NCBI RefSeq assembly: GCF_011250565.1
Contig: NZ_JAANMS010000023.1
Span: 1 to 63,333 of the forward strand
Source: Nocardioides sp. IC4_145
Lineage (GTDB): Bacteria; Actinomycetota; Actinomycetes; Propionibacteriales; Nocardioidaceae
Length of the DNA: 63,333 nt
Reading direction: 5' to 3'
The position numbers and the translations under genes were made by a program. Below are positions 1 through 7,843 of this stretch, in pieces (position 1 is the first letter of the stretch; every line of letters begins with the position of its first letter). The notes beneath the pieces are model-generated. The model worked only from the letters and a program-made list of their open reading frames with translations. It was not told the DNA's origin and did no database searches.

Positions 1-473
1 GGGCGGGCGGCGCGGGCCGCTCGCAGCAGGTCCTCGCGGAGCCGCCGAGCGTCCGCGGCGGGCAGGCCGTCGAGGTCCAGGCGCTCGTCCCCGTCGGTCG
101 ACGCGGTCCCGGTGCCGACACGGACGGTGACCAGGCCGAGCAGGCGGTGCACGGGCGAGGCGGTCAGGTCGACGGTGCGCACCCGGTCGACGGGCGTCGA
201 GAGGACGTGCCGCTCGAGCAGCCCCCGGCGCAGCTCGACCCGGCCGCTGCCGACCCGGTAGCTGGTCGTCCAGTAGCGCAGCAGGCCGACCACGACGGGG
301 ATCACGAGGCCGAGCAGCTGCCAGCCGCGTGCGCCCGACGCCGTACCCGCGACGAGGAGGCCGAGCAGGACCGGCAGCAGCCGCACGGTCTCCTGGACCG
401 GGTGGACCAGGAGCATCCGCGGGTCCAGCCGCTGCCAGTCCCCGGGGCTGAGCGGGTCCTGCGGGTCGGTCAC
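1..473 (-). CDS. PH domain membrane protein, YdbT-like (3' end beyond window)
   Basis: The minus-strand frame opens with GTG at 473 and runs off the left edge after about 157 codons. It has two adjacent hydrophobic segments near residues 25-65, then the bacterial PH (YdbT/YdbS) pattern: a YxV strand, RRGLLERHVLSTPVDRVRT, and an HRLLGLVTVRVGT strand. Its GTG overlaps the TGA of the upstream PH gene in a GTGA, so the two are one transcript and probably translationally coupled. Paired YdbS/YdbT proteins are widespread membrane proteins of unclear role in Gram-positives. The family call is firm; the function is unknown and the C-terminal part is missing. Confidence 0.85.
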   Translation of the reverse strand, partial: MTDPQDPLSPGDWQRLDPRMLLVHPVQETVRLLPVLLGLLVAGTASGARGWQLLGLVIPVVVGLLRYWTTSYRVGSGRVELRRGLLERHVLSTPVDRVRTVDLTASPVHRLLGLVTVRVGTGTASTDGDERLDLDGLPAADARRLREDLLRAARAAR

Positions 474-973
474 GTGGCGTCGCCCTCGACCGCGTCGGCC
501 CGGGCCGTCAGCTCGGCGACCAGGGCGACCGCCTGCCGACGATCCAGGCCGTCGATCTCCAGCGCCCCGGCGGCCGAGGCCGTCGTGACCGTCACGGTCG
601 CGAGCCCGAAGAGCCGGGCGACCGCACCCTCCGCGCGATCGACGGTCTGGATCCGGGAGAGCGGCGCGATCCGCTGCTCGCGCGCCCACCAGCCGGTCTG
701 GGTGTGCACGGCGGTCTCGGTGACCTCCCAGCGATGCACGGCGTAGCGCCACTGCGGCACCACCGCGACCCAGACGAGCACCGCGACCGCTGCCGCGACC
801 ACCATCCACCAGCGCACGTCGACCGCGTCGACGGCGAGGCCGACCAGCAGGAGCACGCCGATCGTCACTGCACCCTCGACCAGCGCGGTCACCTGCCACA
901 TCAGGCGGGCCCGCGGGCTCACCCGGTGGCGCGGCTCGCGCAACAGGGGCGAGGTCATCAGGGCGTCGGTCAC
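470..973 (-). CDS. PH domain membrane protein, YdbS-like
   Basis: A 167-residue protein with two membrane segments (about residues 28-48 and 53-72), followed by a PH domain: YAVHRWEVTETAVHTQTGWW, then an IAPLSRIQTVDRAEGAVARL strand-turn and a LFGLATVTVTTASAAG strand. The GTG at 973 is taken as the start; an ATG at 958 is also possible. It lies upstream of and overlaps the YdbT-like gene by four bases, forming the usual YdbS-YdbT pair. A third PH protein of the same general type lies at 16842-17366. The substrate or partner is unknown. Confidence 0.85.
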   Translation of the reverse strand: MTDALMTSPLLREPRHRVSPRARLMWQVTALVEGAVTIGVLLLVGLAVDAVDVRWWMVVAAAVAVLVWVAVVPQWRYAVHRWEVTETAVHTQTGWWAREQRIAPLSRIQTVDRAEGAVARLFGLATVTVTTASAAGALEIDGLDRRQAVALVAELTARADAVEGDAT

Positions 974-1003
974 GTGGCCACGCTAGCCACGCCCCGGCGC
1001 GCG

Positions 1004-1561
1004 TCAGCCGGCGGCGACCCAGCCGCCGTACTTCCGCTTGCCCGGCGCGTGGTCGACCGGGGTGCCGGGGTAGTCGTTGGACGTCACGAGGTTGACCCGC
1101 ACCCGCTCCGGGGAGCCGAAGCAGCCGCGCGGCACGACGACCCGCATCTTCTGGCCGTCGAAGTCCACGTCGGCCCCGCCGTCGCAGAGCTCCTCGCCCT
1201 GGACGCCCTTCCAGCCCCGGGCGCGGTAGACGCTCCACTCCTCGACCTCGATGCCGGCGCCGATGACGTACTCGGGGCCGGCGACCTTCGGCCGGGTGTC
1301 GATGTTGAAGCGGTAGACGTCGGCCAGCCCGCTCTCGGCCGCGTGGCTCACGGTCAGGCGCAGCGCCTTCGGGCCGTGCTTGACGCGCACCTTGGTGACG
1401 TCACCGCTCTTGAACGACGTCCGGCCGTCACCGGCCGGGTCCTTCACCACCCCGACGGCGGCACCCGCCGGCACCGCGGTCGTCAACGCTGTCGTCAGCG
1501 CCAGCACCCCACCCAGGAGGGCCGCCGCGGTCGTTCGTCCTGCTGTGTTCTTGATGTTCAT
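1004..1561 (-). CDS. secreted protein of unknown function
   Basis: 185 residues from the ATG at 1561, which has a GGAG six bases upstream. Residues 1-32 form a classical signal peptide (Lys/Arg N-region, an ALLGGVLALTTALTTAV core, PAGA|A cleavage). The mature part is a mostly beta domain with DPAGDGRTSFKSGDVTKV at its start and a Cys pair (ELCDGG, RGCFGS) that could form a disulfide after export. The DPxGD start resembles proteins often found in actinobacterial secretomes, but I do not recognise a named family. The 84-bp palindromic element sits directly upstream, between this gene and accA. Function unknown. Confidence 0.7.
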   Translation of the reverse strand: MNIKNTAGRTTAAALLGGVLALTTALTTAVPAGAAVGVVKDPAGDGRTSFKSGDVTKVRVKHGPKALRLTVSHAAESGLADVYRFNIDTRPKVAGPEYVIGAGIEVEEWSVYRARGWKGVQGEELCDGGADVDFDGQKMRVVVPRGCFGSPERVRVNLVTSNDYPGTPVDHAPGKRKYGGWVAAG

Positions 1562-1633
1562 GCTGGCTCCGACGCTCGCCGGCCGCGGTCGGTTCGCCGG
1601 ATCCGGAAATTTTCCTGTCCGGGCCGGCGTCAG

Positions 1634-1717
1634 CATCCCAAGTGAACCTGGGATGTCCATGCTTCTCGGCCATCGCGATGGCAGCAGAGCAGCAACATCC
1701 CAAGTGAACCTGGGATG
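1634..1717. repeat. 84-bp triple-palindrome element, copy 1
   Basis: Three palindromes with exact symmetric spacing: a 22-bp one at 1634-1655 (arms CATCCCAAGT and ACCTGGGATG around GA, one mismatch), 13 bp, a perfect 14-bp one GCCATCGCGATGGC at 1669-1682, 13 bp, and a 22-bp one identical to the first at 1696-1717. A second copy with the same 22-13-14-13-22 plan is at 55166-55249. It lies in the gap between accA and the secreted-protein gene. It has no coding potential that I believe. Nature unknown: a protein-binding array, RNA hairpins or a miniature mobile element are all possible. Confidence 0.85.
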
Positions 1718-1772
1718 CTCACACCCCGGCCGGCAGGAAGAACTCCGGCCGACCGGGGCGCGTGGAGAAGCG

Positions 1773-3566
1773 TCAGTCCTTGAGCTCGCAGATGACGGCG
1801 CCGTTGGTGACGGTGGCGCCGACCTCGGCCTGGAGGCCGGTGACGGTGCCGGCCTTGTGGGCCTTGAGCGGCTGCTCCATCTTCATCGCCTCGATGACGA
1901 CCACGGTGTCGCCCTCGGCGACCTCCTGGCCCTCCTCGACGACGACCTTGACGACCGTGCCCTGCATCGGGCTGGTGACTGCGTCGCCGCTGGCCGCGGC
2001 ACCCGAGCCGCCACCCTTCTTGCGCTTGGGCTTCTTCGCGGCGCCCCCGGCAGCGCCGCCGGCGGAGATGCCACCCAGCCCGGCGGGCAGCACGACCTCG
2101 AGCCGCTTGCCGCCGACCTCGACGACGACGCTCTGCCGCTCCTCGGGCTCGTCGGCCTCGGCGACGTCACCTGCGTACGGCTCGATCTGGTTGTCGAACT
2201 CGGTCTCGATCCACTGCGTGTAGACGTCGAAGGAGCCCTCGCCCGACGGGTTCGAGGCGCCGACGTACGCCGGGTCGGAGACGACCGCGCGGTGGAACGG
2301 GATGACCGTCGGCATGCCGTCGACCACGAACTCGTCCAGCGCGCGGCGCGAGCGCTCCAGCGCCTGGGTGCGGTCGCGGCCGGTGACGATCAGCTTCGCG
2401 ATGAGCGAGTCGAACGAGCCGGGGATGGTCTCGCCGTTCTCGTAGCCGCCGTCGAGGCGCACGCCGGGGCCGCTCGGCGGGCTCCACGCGGACAGGGTGC
2501 CGGGGGCGGGCATGAAGTTGCGGCCGCCGTCCTCGGCGTTGATGCGGAACTCGATGGAGTGCCCGCGGATCTCCGGGTCGCCGTACCCGAGCTCCTCGCC
2601 GGCCGCGATGCGGAACATCTCGCGGACCAGGTCGATGCCGGTGACCTCCTCGGAGACGCAGTGCTCGACCTGGAGCCGGGTGTTGACCTCGAGGAAGGAG
2701 ATCGTGCCGTCCTGGGCGACGAGGAACTCGCAGGTGCCCGCGCCGTGGTAGCCGGCCTCGCGCAGGATGCGCTTGGAGGACTCGTAGAGCTCGGTCAGCT
2801 GCTCCTCGGACAGGAACGGCGCCGGCGCCTCCTCGACGAGCTTCTGGTTGCGGCGCTGGAGCGAGCAGTCGCGGGTGGAGACCACGACGACGTTGCCGTG
2901 CTGGTCGGCCAGGCACTGGGTCTCGACGTGGCGCGGCTTGTCGAGGAACTTCTCGACCAGGCACTCGCCGCGGCCGAACGCCGTGACCGCCTCGCGGACC
3001 GCGGACTCGTAGGCGTCGGGGATCTCCTCGAGGGTGCGGGCGACCTTGAGGCCGCGCCCGCCGCCGCCGAAGACGGCCTTGATGGCGACCGGCAGGCCGT
3101 TCTCCTGCGCGAACGCCACGACCTCGTCGGCGTCCTTGACCGGGTCCTTGGTGCCCGGCGCGAGCGGGGCGTTGGCCTTGTCGGCGATGTGCTTGGCCTT
3201 GGCCTTGTCGCCCAGCGCCTCGATGGCGGCCGGCGGGGGGCCGATCCAGGTCAGCCCGGCGTCGATGACGGCCTGGGCGAAGTCGGCGTTCTCGGCGAGG
3301 AAGCCGTAGCCGGGGTGCACGGAGTCCGCGCCGGACTTCTCCGCGACGGCGATGAGCTTGGCGATGTCGAGGTAGGAGTCGGCCGGGGTCGCGCCGCCGA
3401 GGGAGTGCGCCTCGTCAGCCAGCCGGACGTGCATGGCGTCGCGGTCTGGCTCGGCGTACACGGCGACGCTGCCGATGCCCGCGTCCTTGCAGGCGCGGAT
3501 GACCCGCACCGCGATCTCGCCTCGGTTGGCGACGAGGACCTTCGTGAGGGGCTTGCTCTCCGGCAC
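1773..3566 (-). CDS. accA: acetyl/propionyl-CoA carboxylase alpha subunit (biotin carboxylase + BCCP)
   Basis: 597 residues. It carboxylates its own biotin with ATP and bicarbonate, for transfer to acyl-CoA by an AccD partner. The N-terminus [18 protein letters not shown] is the biotin-carboxylase domain start, the ATP-grasp region is central ([11 protein letters not shown] at about 160-170, [10 protein letters not shown] near 285), and the BCCP domain is C-terminal with biotinyl-Lys at about 562 in EAMKMEQP. The length matches actinobacterial AccA3-type subunits. The GTG at 3566 is chosen because AGGAG (3575-3579) lies eight bases before it; the GTG at 3575 overlaps that site. It is divergent from the acyl-CoA dehydrogenase with a palindromic operator-like site between. 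The carboxyltransferase and epsilon subunits are 10 kb away at 13989-15895. Confidence 0.95.
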   Translation of the reverse strand: MPESKPLTKVLVANRGEIAVRVIRACKDAGIGSVAVYAEPDRDAMHVRLADEAHSLGGATPADSYLDIAKLIAVAEKSGADSVHPGYGFLAENADFAQAVIDAGLTWIGPPPAAIEALGDKAKAKHIADKANAPLAPGTKDPVKDADEVVAFAQENGLPVAIKAVFGGGGRGLKVARTLEEIPDAYESAVREAVTAFGRGECLVEKFLDKPRHVETQCLADQHGNVVVVSTRDCSLQRRNQKLVEEAPAPFLSEEQLTELYESSKRILREAGYHGAGTCEFLVAQDGTISFLEVNTRLQVEHCVSEEVTGIDLVREMFRIAAGEELGYGDPEIRGHSIEFRINAEDGGRNFMPAPGTLSAWSPPSGPGVRLDGGYENGETIPGSFDSLIAKLIVTGRDRTQALERSRRALDEFVVDGMPTVIPFHRAVVSDPAYVGASNPSGEGSFDVYTQWIETEFDNQIEPYAGDVAEADEPEERQSVVVEVGGKRLEVVLPAGLGGISAGGAAGGAAKKPKRKKGGGSGAAASGDAVTSPMQGTVVKVVVEEGQEVAEGDTVVVIEAMKMEQPLKAHKAGTVTGLQAEVGATVTNGAVICELKD

Positions 3567-3700
3567 CGTGGGCACTCCTGGCTCTCTCGGAAGCTCGTGT
3601 TCAGAACACGGGTCGGGCGACCCGGCGGGCAGGCTATCGCCCCGCGGCGGTCCCGCCGCTGTGGTCTCAGCCACGCGACGTGCGCTCGCTTCCGCCGAGG

Positions 3701-3722
3701 CTGGTTAACAACCGTTAACCAG
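3701..3722. promoter_or_regulatory. palindromic operator-like site between accA and acyl-CoA dehydrogenase
   Basis: A perfect inverted repeat, CTGGTTAAC and GTTAACCAG around AACC, in the divergent gap. It ends five bases before the TAGCAT -10-like hexamer of the acyl-CoA dehydrogenase. The size and symmetry suit a TetR-family dimer. No tetR gene is adjacent, so the regulator would act in trans. The regulatory role is inferred. Confidence 0.6.
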
Positions 3723-3727
3723 CGGAC

Positions 3728-3733
3728 TAGCAT
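3728..3733 (+). promoter_or_regulatory. -10 element, acyl-CoA dehydrogenase (leaderless type)
   Basis: TAGCAT ends seven bases before the ATG at 3741. No ribosome binding site is present. This spacing favours 3741 over the ATG at 3732, which overlaps the hexamer. Confidence 0.45.
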
Positions 3734-3740
3734 GCCGCGC

Positions 3741-4913
3741 ATGACGTTCGAGCTGTCCCGCGAGCACGAGGAGTTCCGCCGCAGCGTCCGCGAGTTCGCG
3801 GAGGCCGAGATCGCGCCGCACGCGGCGCAGTGGGACCGCGACCACCACTTCCCGGTCGACGTGGTGCAGCGGATGGGGCAGCTCGGGCTGTTCGGGCTCA
3901 CCGCGCCGGAGGAGTACGGCGGCGCCGGGGACGACGGCGACTTCACGAGCCTCTGCGTGGCGATCGAGGAGATCGGGCGCGTCGACCAGTCGATGGGCAT
4001 CACCCTGCAGGCCGGCGTCGGCCTCGGGATCAACCCGATCCTCACCTACGGCACCGACGCCCAGAGGCAGCAGTGGCTGCCCGCGCTGGTCGCCGGCGAG
4101 CAGCTCGCCGGCTTCGGGCTGACCGAGCCCGGCGCCGGCTCGGACGCGGGCGCCACCCGCACGAAGGCCGAGCTCGTCGGGGACGAGTGGGTGGTCAACG
4201 GCTCGAAGCAGTTCATCACCAACTCCGGCTCCTCGATCACCTCGCTGGTCACCGTCACCGCCCGCACCGGCACGCGGGAGGACGGCCGCCCGGAGATCTC
4301 CGCGATCATGGTCCCGGCCGGCACGCCCGGCTTCACCGCCGAGAAGGCCTACGACAAGCTCGGCTGGCACGCCTCGGACACCCACCCGCTGTCCTTCGAG
4401 GACGCCCGGGTGCCCGCCGACCACCTGCTCGGCGAGCGCGGCCGCGGCTACGCCCAGTTCCTCGCCACGCTCGACGACGGCCGGGTCGCGATCTCCGCGC
4501 TGTCGGTCGGCTGCATCCAGGCCTGCCTCGACATGGCGCTCGCCTACGCGGGGGAGCGGCAGACGTTCGGCGGCCCGATCGGCCGCAAGCAGGGGGTCGC
4601 GTTCCAGGTGGCCGACCTCGAGGTGATGCTGCACGCCAGCCGGATGCTCACCTACCGCGCGGCCGCCATGAAGGACGCGGGGGCGCCGTACCAACAGTTC
4701 AAGCAGGCGGCGGCCGTCGCCAAGCTCTACTCCACCGAGTCGGCGGTCACCGCGACCCGGATCGCCACCCAGGTCTTCGGCGGCTACGGCTTCATGGAGG
4801 AGTACCCCGTCGCGCGCTTCTACCGCGACGCCAAGGTGCTCGAGATCGGCGAGGGCACCTCGGAGGTCCAGCGGATGCTCATCGCCCGGGGGCTGGGCCT
4901 GCCGGTCGAGTGA
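3741..4913 (+). CDS. acyl-CoA dehydrogenase (FadE25-like)
   Basis: A 390-residue flavoenzyme that oxidises acyl-CoA to enoyl-CoA, passing electrons to ETF. The N-terminal helical domain begins ELSREHEEFRRSVREFAE. FAD-contact motifs follow: FGLTEPGAGSDAGATRTKA near 120-140 and QFITNSGSS near 155. The C-terminal signature is FGGYGFMEEYPVARFYRDAK and IGEGTSEVQRMLIARGL, with the Glu of the GEGT segment at the usual catalytic-base position. Full family length. The start at 3741 fits the TAGCAT-N7-ATG arrangement. It is divergent from accA, which suggests joint control of acyl-CoA use; M. tuberculosis fadE25 lies in the same neighbourhood. Substrate chain length or branching cannot be read from the sequence. 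Confidence 0.93.
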   Translation: MTFELSREHEEFRRSVREFAEAEIAPHAAQWDRDHHFPVDVVQRMGQLGLFGLTAPEEYGGAGDDGDFTSLCVAIEEIGRVDQSMGITLQAGVGLGINPILTYGTDAQRQQWLPALVAGEQLAGFGLTEPGAGSDAGATRTKAELVGDEWVVNGSKQFITNSGSSITSLVTVTARTGTREDGRPEISAIMVPAGTPGFTAEKAYDKLGWHASDTHPLSFEDARVPADHLLGERGRGYAQFLATLDDGRVAISALSVGCIQACLDMALAYAGERQTFGGPIGRKQGVAFQVADLEVMLHASRMLTYRAAAMKDAGAPYQQFKQAAAVAKLYSTESAVTATRIATQVFGGYGFMEEYPVARFYRDAKVLEIGEGTSEVQRMLIARGLGLPVE

Positions 4914-4942
4914 CGTGAGGGCGGCCGCGTGCACCCGCCTGT

Positions 4943-4948
4943 CACGAT
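4943..4948 (+). promoter_or_regulatory. -10 element, GlgC-like gene (leaderless type)
   Basis: CACGAT lies six bases before the ATG at 4955. No Shine-Dalgarno sequence is seen. It sits in the 41-bp gap after the acyl-CoA dehydrogenase, so the gene may have its own promoter. Confidence 0.35.
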
Positions 4949-4954
4949 GACGAG

Positions 4955-6184
4955 ATGGTGGCTCACCGCGTGCTCGCGATCGTCCAGGCCGGAGGCGCCG
5001 GCGGGCGCATGGACGTGCTGACGCGGGAGCGCGCGAAGCCGGCCCTGCCGTTCGCGGGGGTCTTCCAGCTGCTCGACTTCCCGCTGTCGAACCTCACCCA
5101 CTCCGGCTGTACGGACGTGTGGCTCTCGGTGCAGTACCAGGGGTCGACCCTCGAGGAGCAGGTCGCGAACGGGCGTCCCTGGGACCTCGACCGCAACGTC
5201 GGCGGGCTGCGGCTGCTCATGCCGCAGGAGGGGACGGGCACGCTCGACGAGGACGGGTTCGCGAAGGGCAACGCCGACCTGCTGTTCCGGATCCGCGACC
5301 AGGTCCAGGAGTTCGCCCCCGAGGTGGTGCTTGTGATGAGCGCCGACCACGTCTACCGCTTCGACTACCGCGACGCGATCGTCACCCACCACGAGCAGGG
5401 CGCGGAGTGCACGGTCGTCACCACCGAGGTGCCGCTCGAGGAGGCCTCGAGCCATGCCACCGTCGAGCACGACGACGAGGGGCGGGTGACCCGGCTCGAC
5501 TACAAGCCCGAGGAGCCGACGACCGGCACCGTGGCCACGGAGATCTTCGTCTACGACCCCGAGGTGCTCGTCGAGGTGCTCGGCGAGCTGCACCGCGAGA
5601 TCTCGGCCGACAGCGAGCCCGGCGACACGGGCCTGGGCGACTTCGGCGACCACCTGCTGCCGCACCTGGTGGAGCGCGGCAAGGTCGTCGCGCACCGGAT
5701 GCCGGGCTACTGGCGCGACCTCGGTCAGCCCCACCTCTACCTGACCGCCCACCGCGAGCTGCTCACCGACGACCGCGACGTGCTCGGCGTACCGGGCTGG
5801 ACGATCCTCACCCGCCAGCCGCAGCGGCAGCCGGCCCGGGTGCTCGACGGCGCGACCGTCGCGGACTCCATGCTCAGCCCGGGGTGCCGCGTGGCCGGCG
5901 AGGTGACCCGCAGCGTGCTCGGCCCCGGGGTGGTGGTCGAGGAGGGGGCGCAGGTCGTCGACAGCGTCGTCTTCTCCGACACCGTCGTACGCCGTGGGGC
6001 GGCCGTGCACCGCTCGATCGTCGACACCCGCTGCGAGGTCGGGCCCGGCGCCCGGGTCGGCGAGCCCGACGCCCCGGCGTACGACGACCCGGACGCCGTG
6101 ACGATCGTCGGCCGGCACAGCGTGGTGGGCGAGGGCGTGGTCCTCGCGGCCGGCAGCAGGCTCGAGCCGGGGACCACCGCCTGA
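4955..6184 (+). CDS. glucose-1-phosphate adenylyltransferase family protein (GlgC-like)
   Basis: A 409-residue nucleotidyltransferase. The N-terminal Rossmann-like domain carries the GlgC pattern: LAIVQAGGAGGRMDVLTRERAKPALPF at residues 7-33, FPLSNLTHSGC, then VVLVMSADHVYRFDYRD near 125-140, and a Lys in DYKPEEP. The C-terminal third is a left-handed beta-helix (VADSMLSPGCRVAGEVTRSVLGPGVVVEEGAQV). The expected reaction is ATP + glucose-1-phosphate to ADP-glucose for glycogen. The glycine loop reads GGAGGRM rather than the common GGxGxRL, so another sugar phosphate or nucleotide is possible. No other glycogen genes are nearby. It stands alone between the acyl-CoA dehydrogenase and the MFS transporter. 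Confidence 0.85.
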   Translation: MVAHRVLAIVQAGGAGGRMDVLTRERAKPALPFAGVFQLLDFPLSNLTHSGCTDVWLSVQYQGSTLEEQVANGRPWDLDRNVGGLRLLMPQEGTGTLDEDGFAKGNADLLFRIRDQVQEFAPEVVLVMSADHVYRFDYRDAIVTHHEQGAECTVVTTEVPLEEASSHATVEHDDEGRVTRLDYKPEEPTTGTVATEIFVYDPEVLVEVLGELHREISADSEPGDTGLGDFGDHLLPHLVERGKVVAHRMPGYWRDLGQPHLYLTAHRELLTDDRDVLGVPGWTILTRQPQRQPARVLDGATVADSMLSPGCRVAGEVTRSVLGPGVVVEEGAQVVDSVVFSDTVVRRGAAVHRSIVDTRCEVGPGARVGEPDAPAYDDPDAVTIVGRHSVVGEGVVLAAGSRLEPGTTA

Positions 6185-6206
6185 GGCCCTCGGTCCGGGT
6201 TCGCCT

Positions 6207-6231
6207 GTAACGGCGCTCACAAGGTGGGTAC
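6207..6231 (+). promoter_or_regulatory. candidate SigB/SigF-type promoter of the MFS transporter
   Basis: GTAA, a 15-base spacer, then GGGTAC (6226-6231), compared with the actinobacterial SigB/F consensus GTTT-N15/16-GGGTAT (from general knowledge). The 13 bases GGTGGGTACCTGC are identical to those upstream of dps (33589-33601). A SigB/F-type sigma gene lies at 34402. Assignment is inferred. Confidence 0.35.
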
Positions 6232-6260
6232 CTGCACCGCGACCACTGGAGGTGGAGTGC

Positions 6261-7667
6261 ATGGCCGTACCGTCGTTCCTCGCGCGTGAGCGCACCGTTG
6301 CCGGGCCGGGCTACAGCCGTTGGCTGGTCCCGCCCGCCGCCCTGGCCGTGCACCTGTGCATCGGCCAGGTCTACGCGACCAGCGTCTACAAGAGCGCGCT
6401 GGTCGAGCACTTCGACAGCACGCTGACCGCGATCGGCGTCATCTTCTCGGTGGCGATCGTGATGCTGGGCCTCTCGGCGGCCCTCTTCGGGACCTGGGTG
6501 GACCGCAACGGCCCGCGCGCGGCGATGTTCGTCTCCGCCTGCTTCTGGGTCGCCGGCTTCCTGGTCGCCGCGCTCGGCATCGCCACCGACCAGCTGTGGC
6601 TGGTCTACGTCGGCTACGGCGGCATCGGCGGCATCGGCCTGGGCATCGGCTACATCTCTCCGGTCTCCACGCTGATCAAGTGGTTCCCGGACCGGCCGGG
6701 GCTCGCGACCGGCATGGCGATCATGGGCTTCGGCGGTGGCGCGCTGGTGGCGTCCCCGCTCTCCGGGCGGCTGATGTCGCTCTACGACTCGTCCTACGAC
6801 TCCGGGGACTCCTCCTCGGTGCCGAGCGGCGACGCGGTGATGATGCTGTTCCTGACCTTCGCCGCGGTCTACCTCGTCTTCATGATGTTCGGCGCCTTCA
6901 CCGTGCGCGTGCCACCCGACGGCTGGAAGCCCGACGGCTGGGACCCCTCGACGGTGCGCTCGAAGGCGCTGGTCACCACCGCGAGCGTGTCGGCCAACAA
7001 CGCCATCCGCACCCCGCAGTTCTGGCTGCTGTGGACGGTGCTGTTCTGCAACGTGACGGCCGGCATCGGCATCCTCGAGCAGGCGCAGCCGATGATCCAG
7101 GACTTCTTCCGCGAGAACGGCGAGTCGTCGGTCGCCGCCGCGGCCGCCGGCGGGTTCGTCGGCCTGCTGTCGATCGCGAACATGGCCGGCCGCTTCGTCT
7201 GGTCCTCGACCTCCGACGTCATCGGCCGCAAGCCGATCTACCTGGTCTACCTCGGCGTCGGGCTGGTCTGCTACGTCCTGCTCGCGACCGTCGGCCCGAG
7301 CTCGACCGTGCTGTTCGTGCTCTTCGCCGCGGTGATCATCTCCTTCTACGGCGGCGGCTTCGCCACCATCCCGGCGTACCTGCGTGACCTCTTCGGCACC
7401 TACCAGGTCGGCGCCATCCACGGTCGCCTGCTGACCGCGTGGTCGGCGGCCGGCGTCGCCGGTCCGCTCATCGTCAACGGCTTCCTCGACGCGCAGGGCG
7501 AGCCGGGCAACCTGGTCGCCGCGGACTACCGGCCGGCGCTGTTCACCATGGTCGGGCTGCTCGCCGTCGGCCTGGTCGCCAACCTGCTGGTCCGCCCGGT
7601 CGCCGAGAGGTTCCACGAGCCGTCCGCGACGCCCGGCAACCCCGAGCGAGAGGAGAGCCGCGCATGA
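6261..7667 (+). CDS. MFS transporter, oxalate/formate antiporter (OFA) family
   Basis: A 468-residue integral membrane protein with twelve predicted helices. OFA-type features: N-terminal LHLCIGQVYATSVYKSAL in the first helix (near 30-45), a long central loop, and GGGFATIPAYLRDLFGTYQVGAIHGR in the second half, a segment typical of the family. Transport of a small carboxylate is likely, substrate unknown. The ATG at 6261 is preceded by GGAGG eight bases upstream; an in-frame GTG at 6252 overlaps that site. It overlaps the next gene, a 33-residue membrane peptide, by ATGA. A possible general-stress promoter lies upstream. Confidence 0.88.
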   Translation: MAVPSFLARERTVAGPGYSRWLVPPAALAVHLCIGQVYATSVYKSALVEHFDSTLTAIGVIFSVAIVMLGLSAALFGTWVDRNGPRAAMFVSACFWVAGFLVAALGIATDQLWLVYVGYGGIGGIGLGIGYISPVSTLIKWFPDRPGLATGMAIMGFGGGALVASPLSGRLMSLYDSSYDSGDSSSVPSGDAVMMLFLTFAAVYLVFMMFGAFTVRVPPDGWKPDGWDPSTVRSKALVTTASVSANNAIRTPQFWLLWTVLFCNVTAGIGILEQAQPMIQDFFRENGESSVAAAAAGGFVGLLSIANMAGRFVWSSTSDVIGRKPIYLVYLGVGLVCYVLLATVGPSSTVLFVLFAAVIISFYGGGFATIPAYLRDLFGTYQVGAIHGRLLTAWSAAGVAGPLIVNGFLDAQGEPGNLVAADYRPALFTMVGLLAVGLVANLLVRPVAERFHEPSATPGNPEREESRA

Positions 7668-7765
7668 GTGCACGGATCGCTGTGGCCTGGACGCTGGTGG
7701 GTGTCCCGCTGGCGTACGGCGTCGTGGAGACGCTGCGCCGGGCCGCGAACCTGTTCACCGGTTGA
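7664..7765 (+). CDS. MFS transporter small subunit (33-residue membrane peptide)
   Basis: The peptide MSARIAVAWTLVGVPLAYGV plus VETLRRAANLFTG is a single membrane helix (about residues 5-24) followed by a short basic amphipathic tail. Its ATG overlaps the TGA of the MFS gene (ATGA), and GAGAGGAGAG lies just upstream, so it is clearly co-translated. Peptides of this size and sequence type follow OFA-family MFS genes in many bacteria and are annotated as an MFS small subunit (recollection). The role is presumably assembly or stability of the carrier. It is easily missed in automated annotation. Confidence 0.8.
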   Translation: MSARIAVAWTLVGVPLAYGVVETLRRAANLFTG

Positions 7766-7830
7766 CCTCGGTCGTCACCCGTCGCGGCGCCCGCGGCCCC
7801 GTCGAGGCGGGGTGCGGGCGCTGCGTTCGT

Positions 7831-7836
7831 TAGCCT
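7831..7836 (+). promoter_or_regulatory. -10 element, GtrA gene (leaderless type)
   Basis: TAGCCT is followed by seven bases and then the ATG at 7844. There is no ribosome binding site. Confidence 0.45.
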
Positions 7837-7843
7837 GAGACCC

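Noticed and set aside
1380..4913. A plus-strand frame of more than 1100 codons across accA and the acyl-CoA dehydrogenase
   Set aside because: Only its last 390 codons are a gene. The upstream part is the antisense shadow of accA, typical of third-position GC bias.
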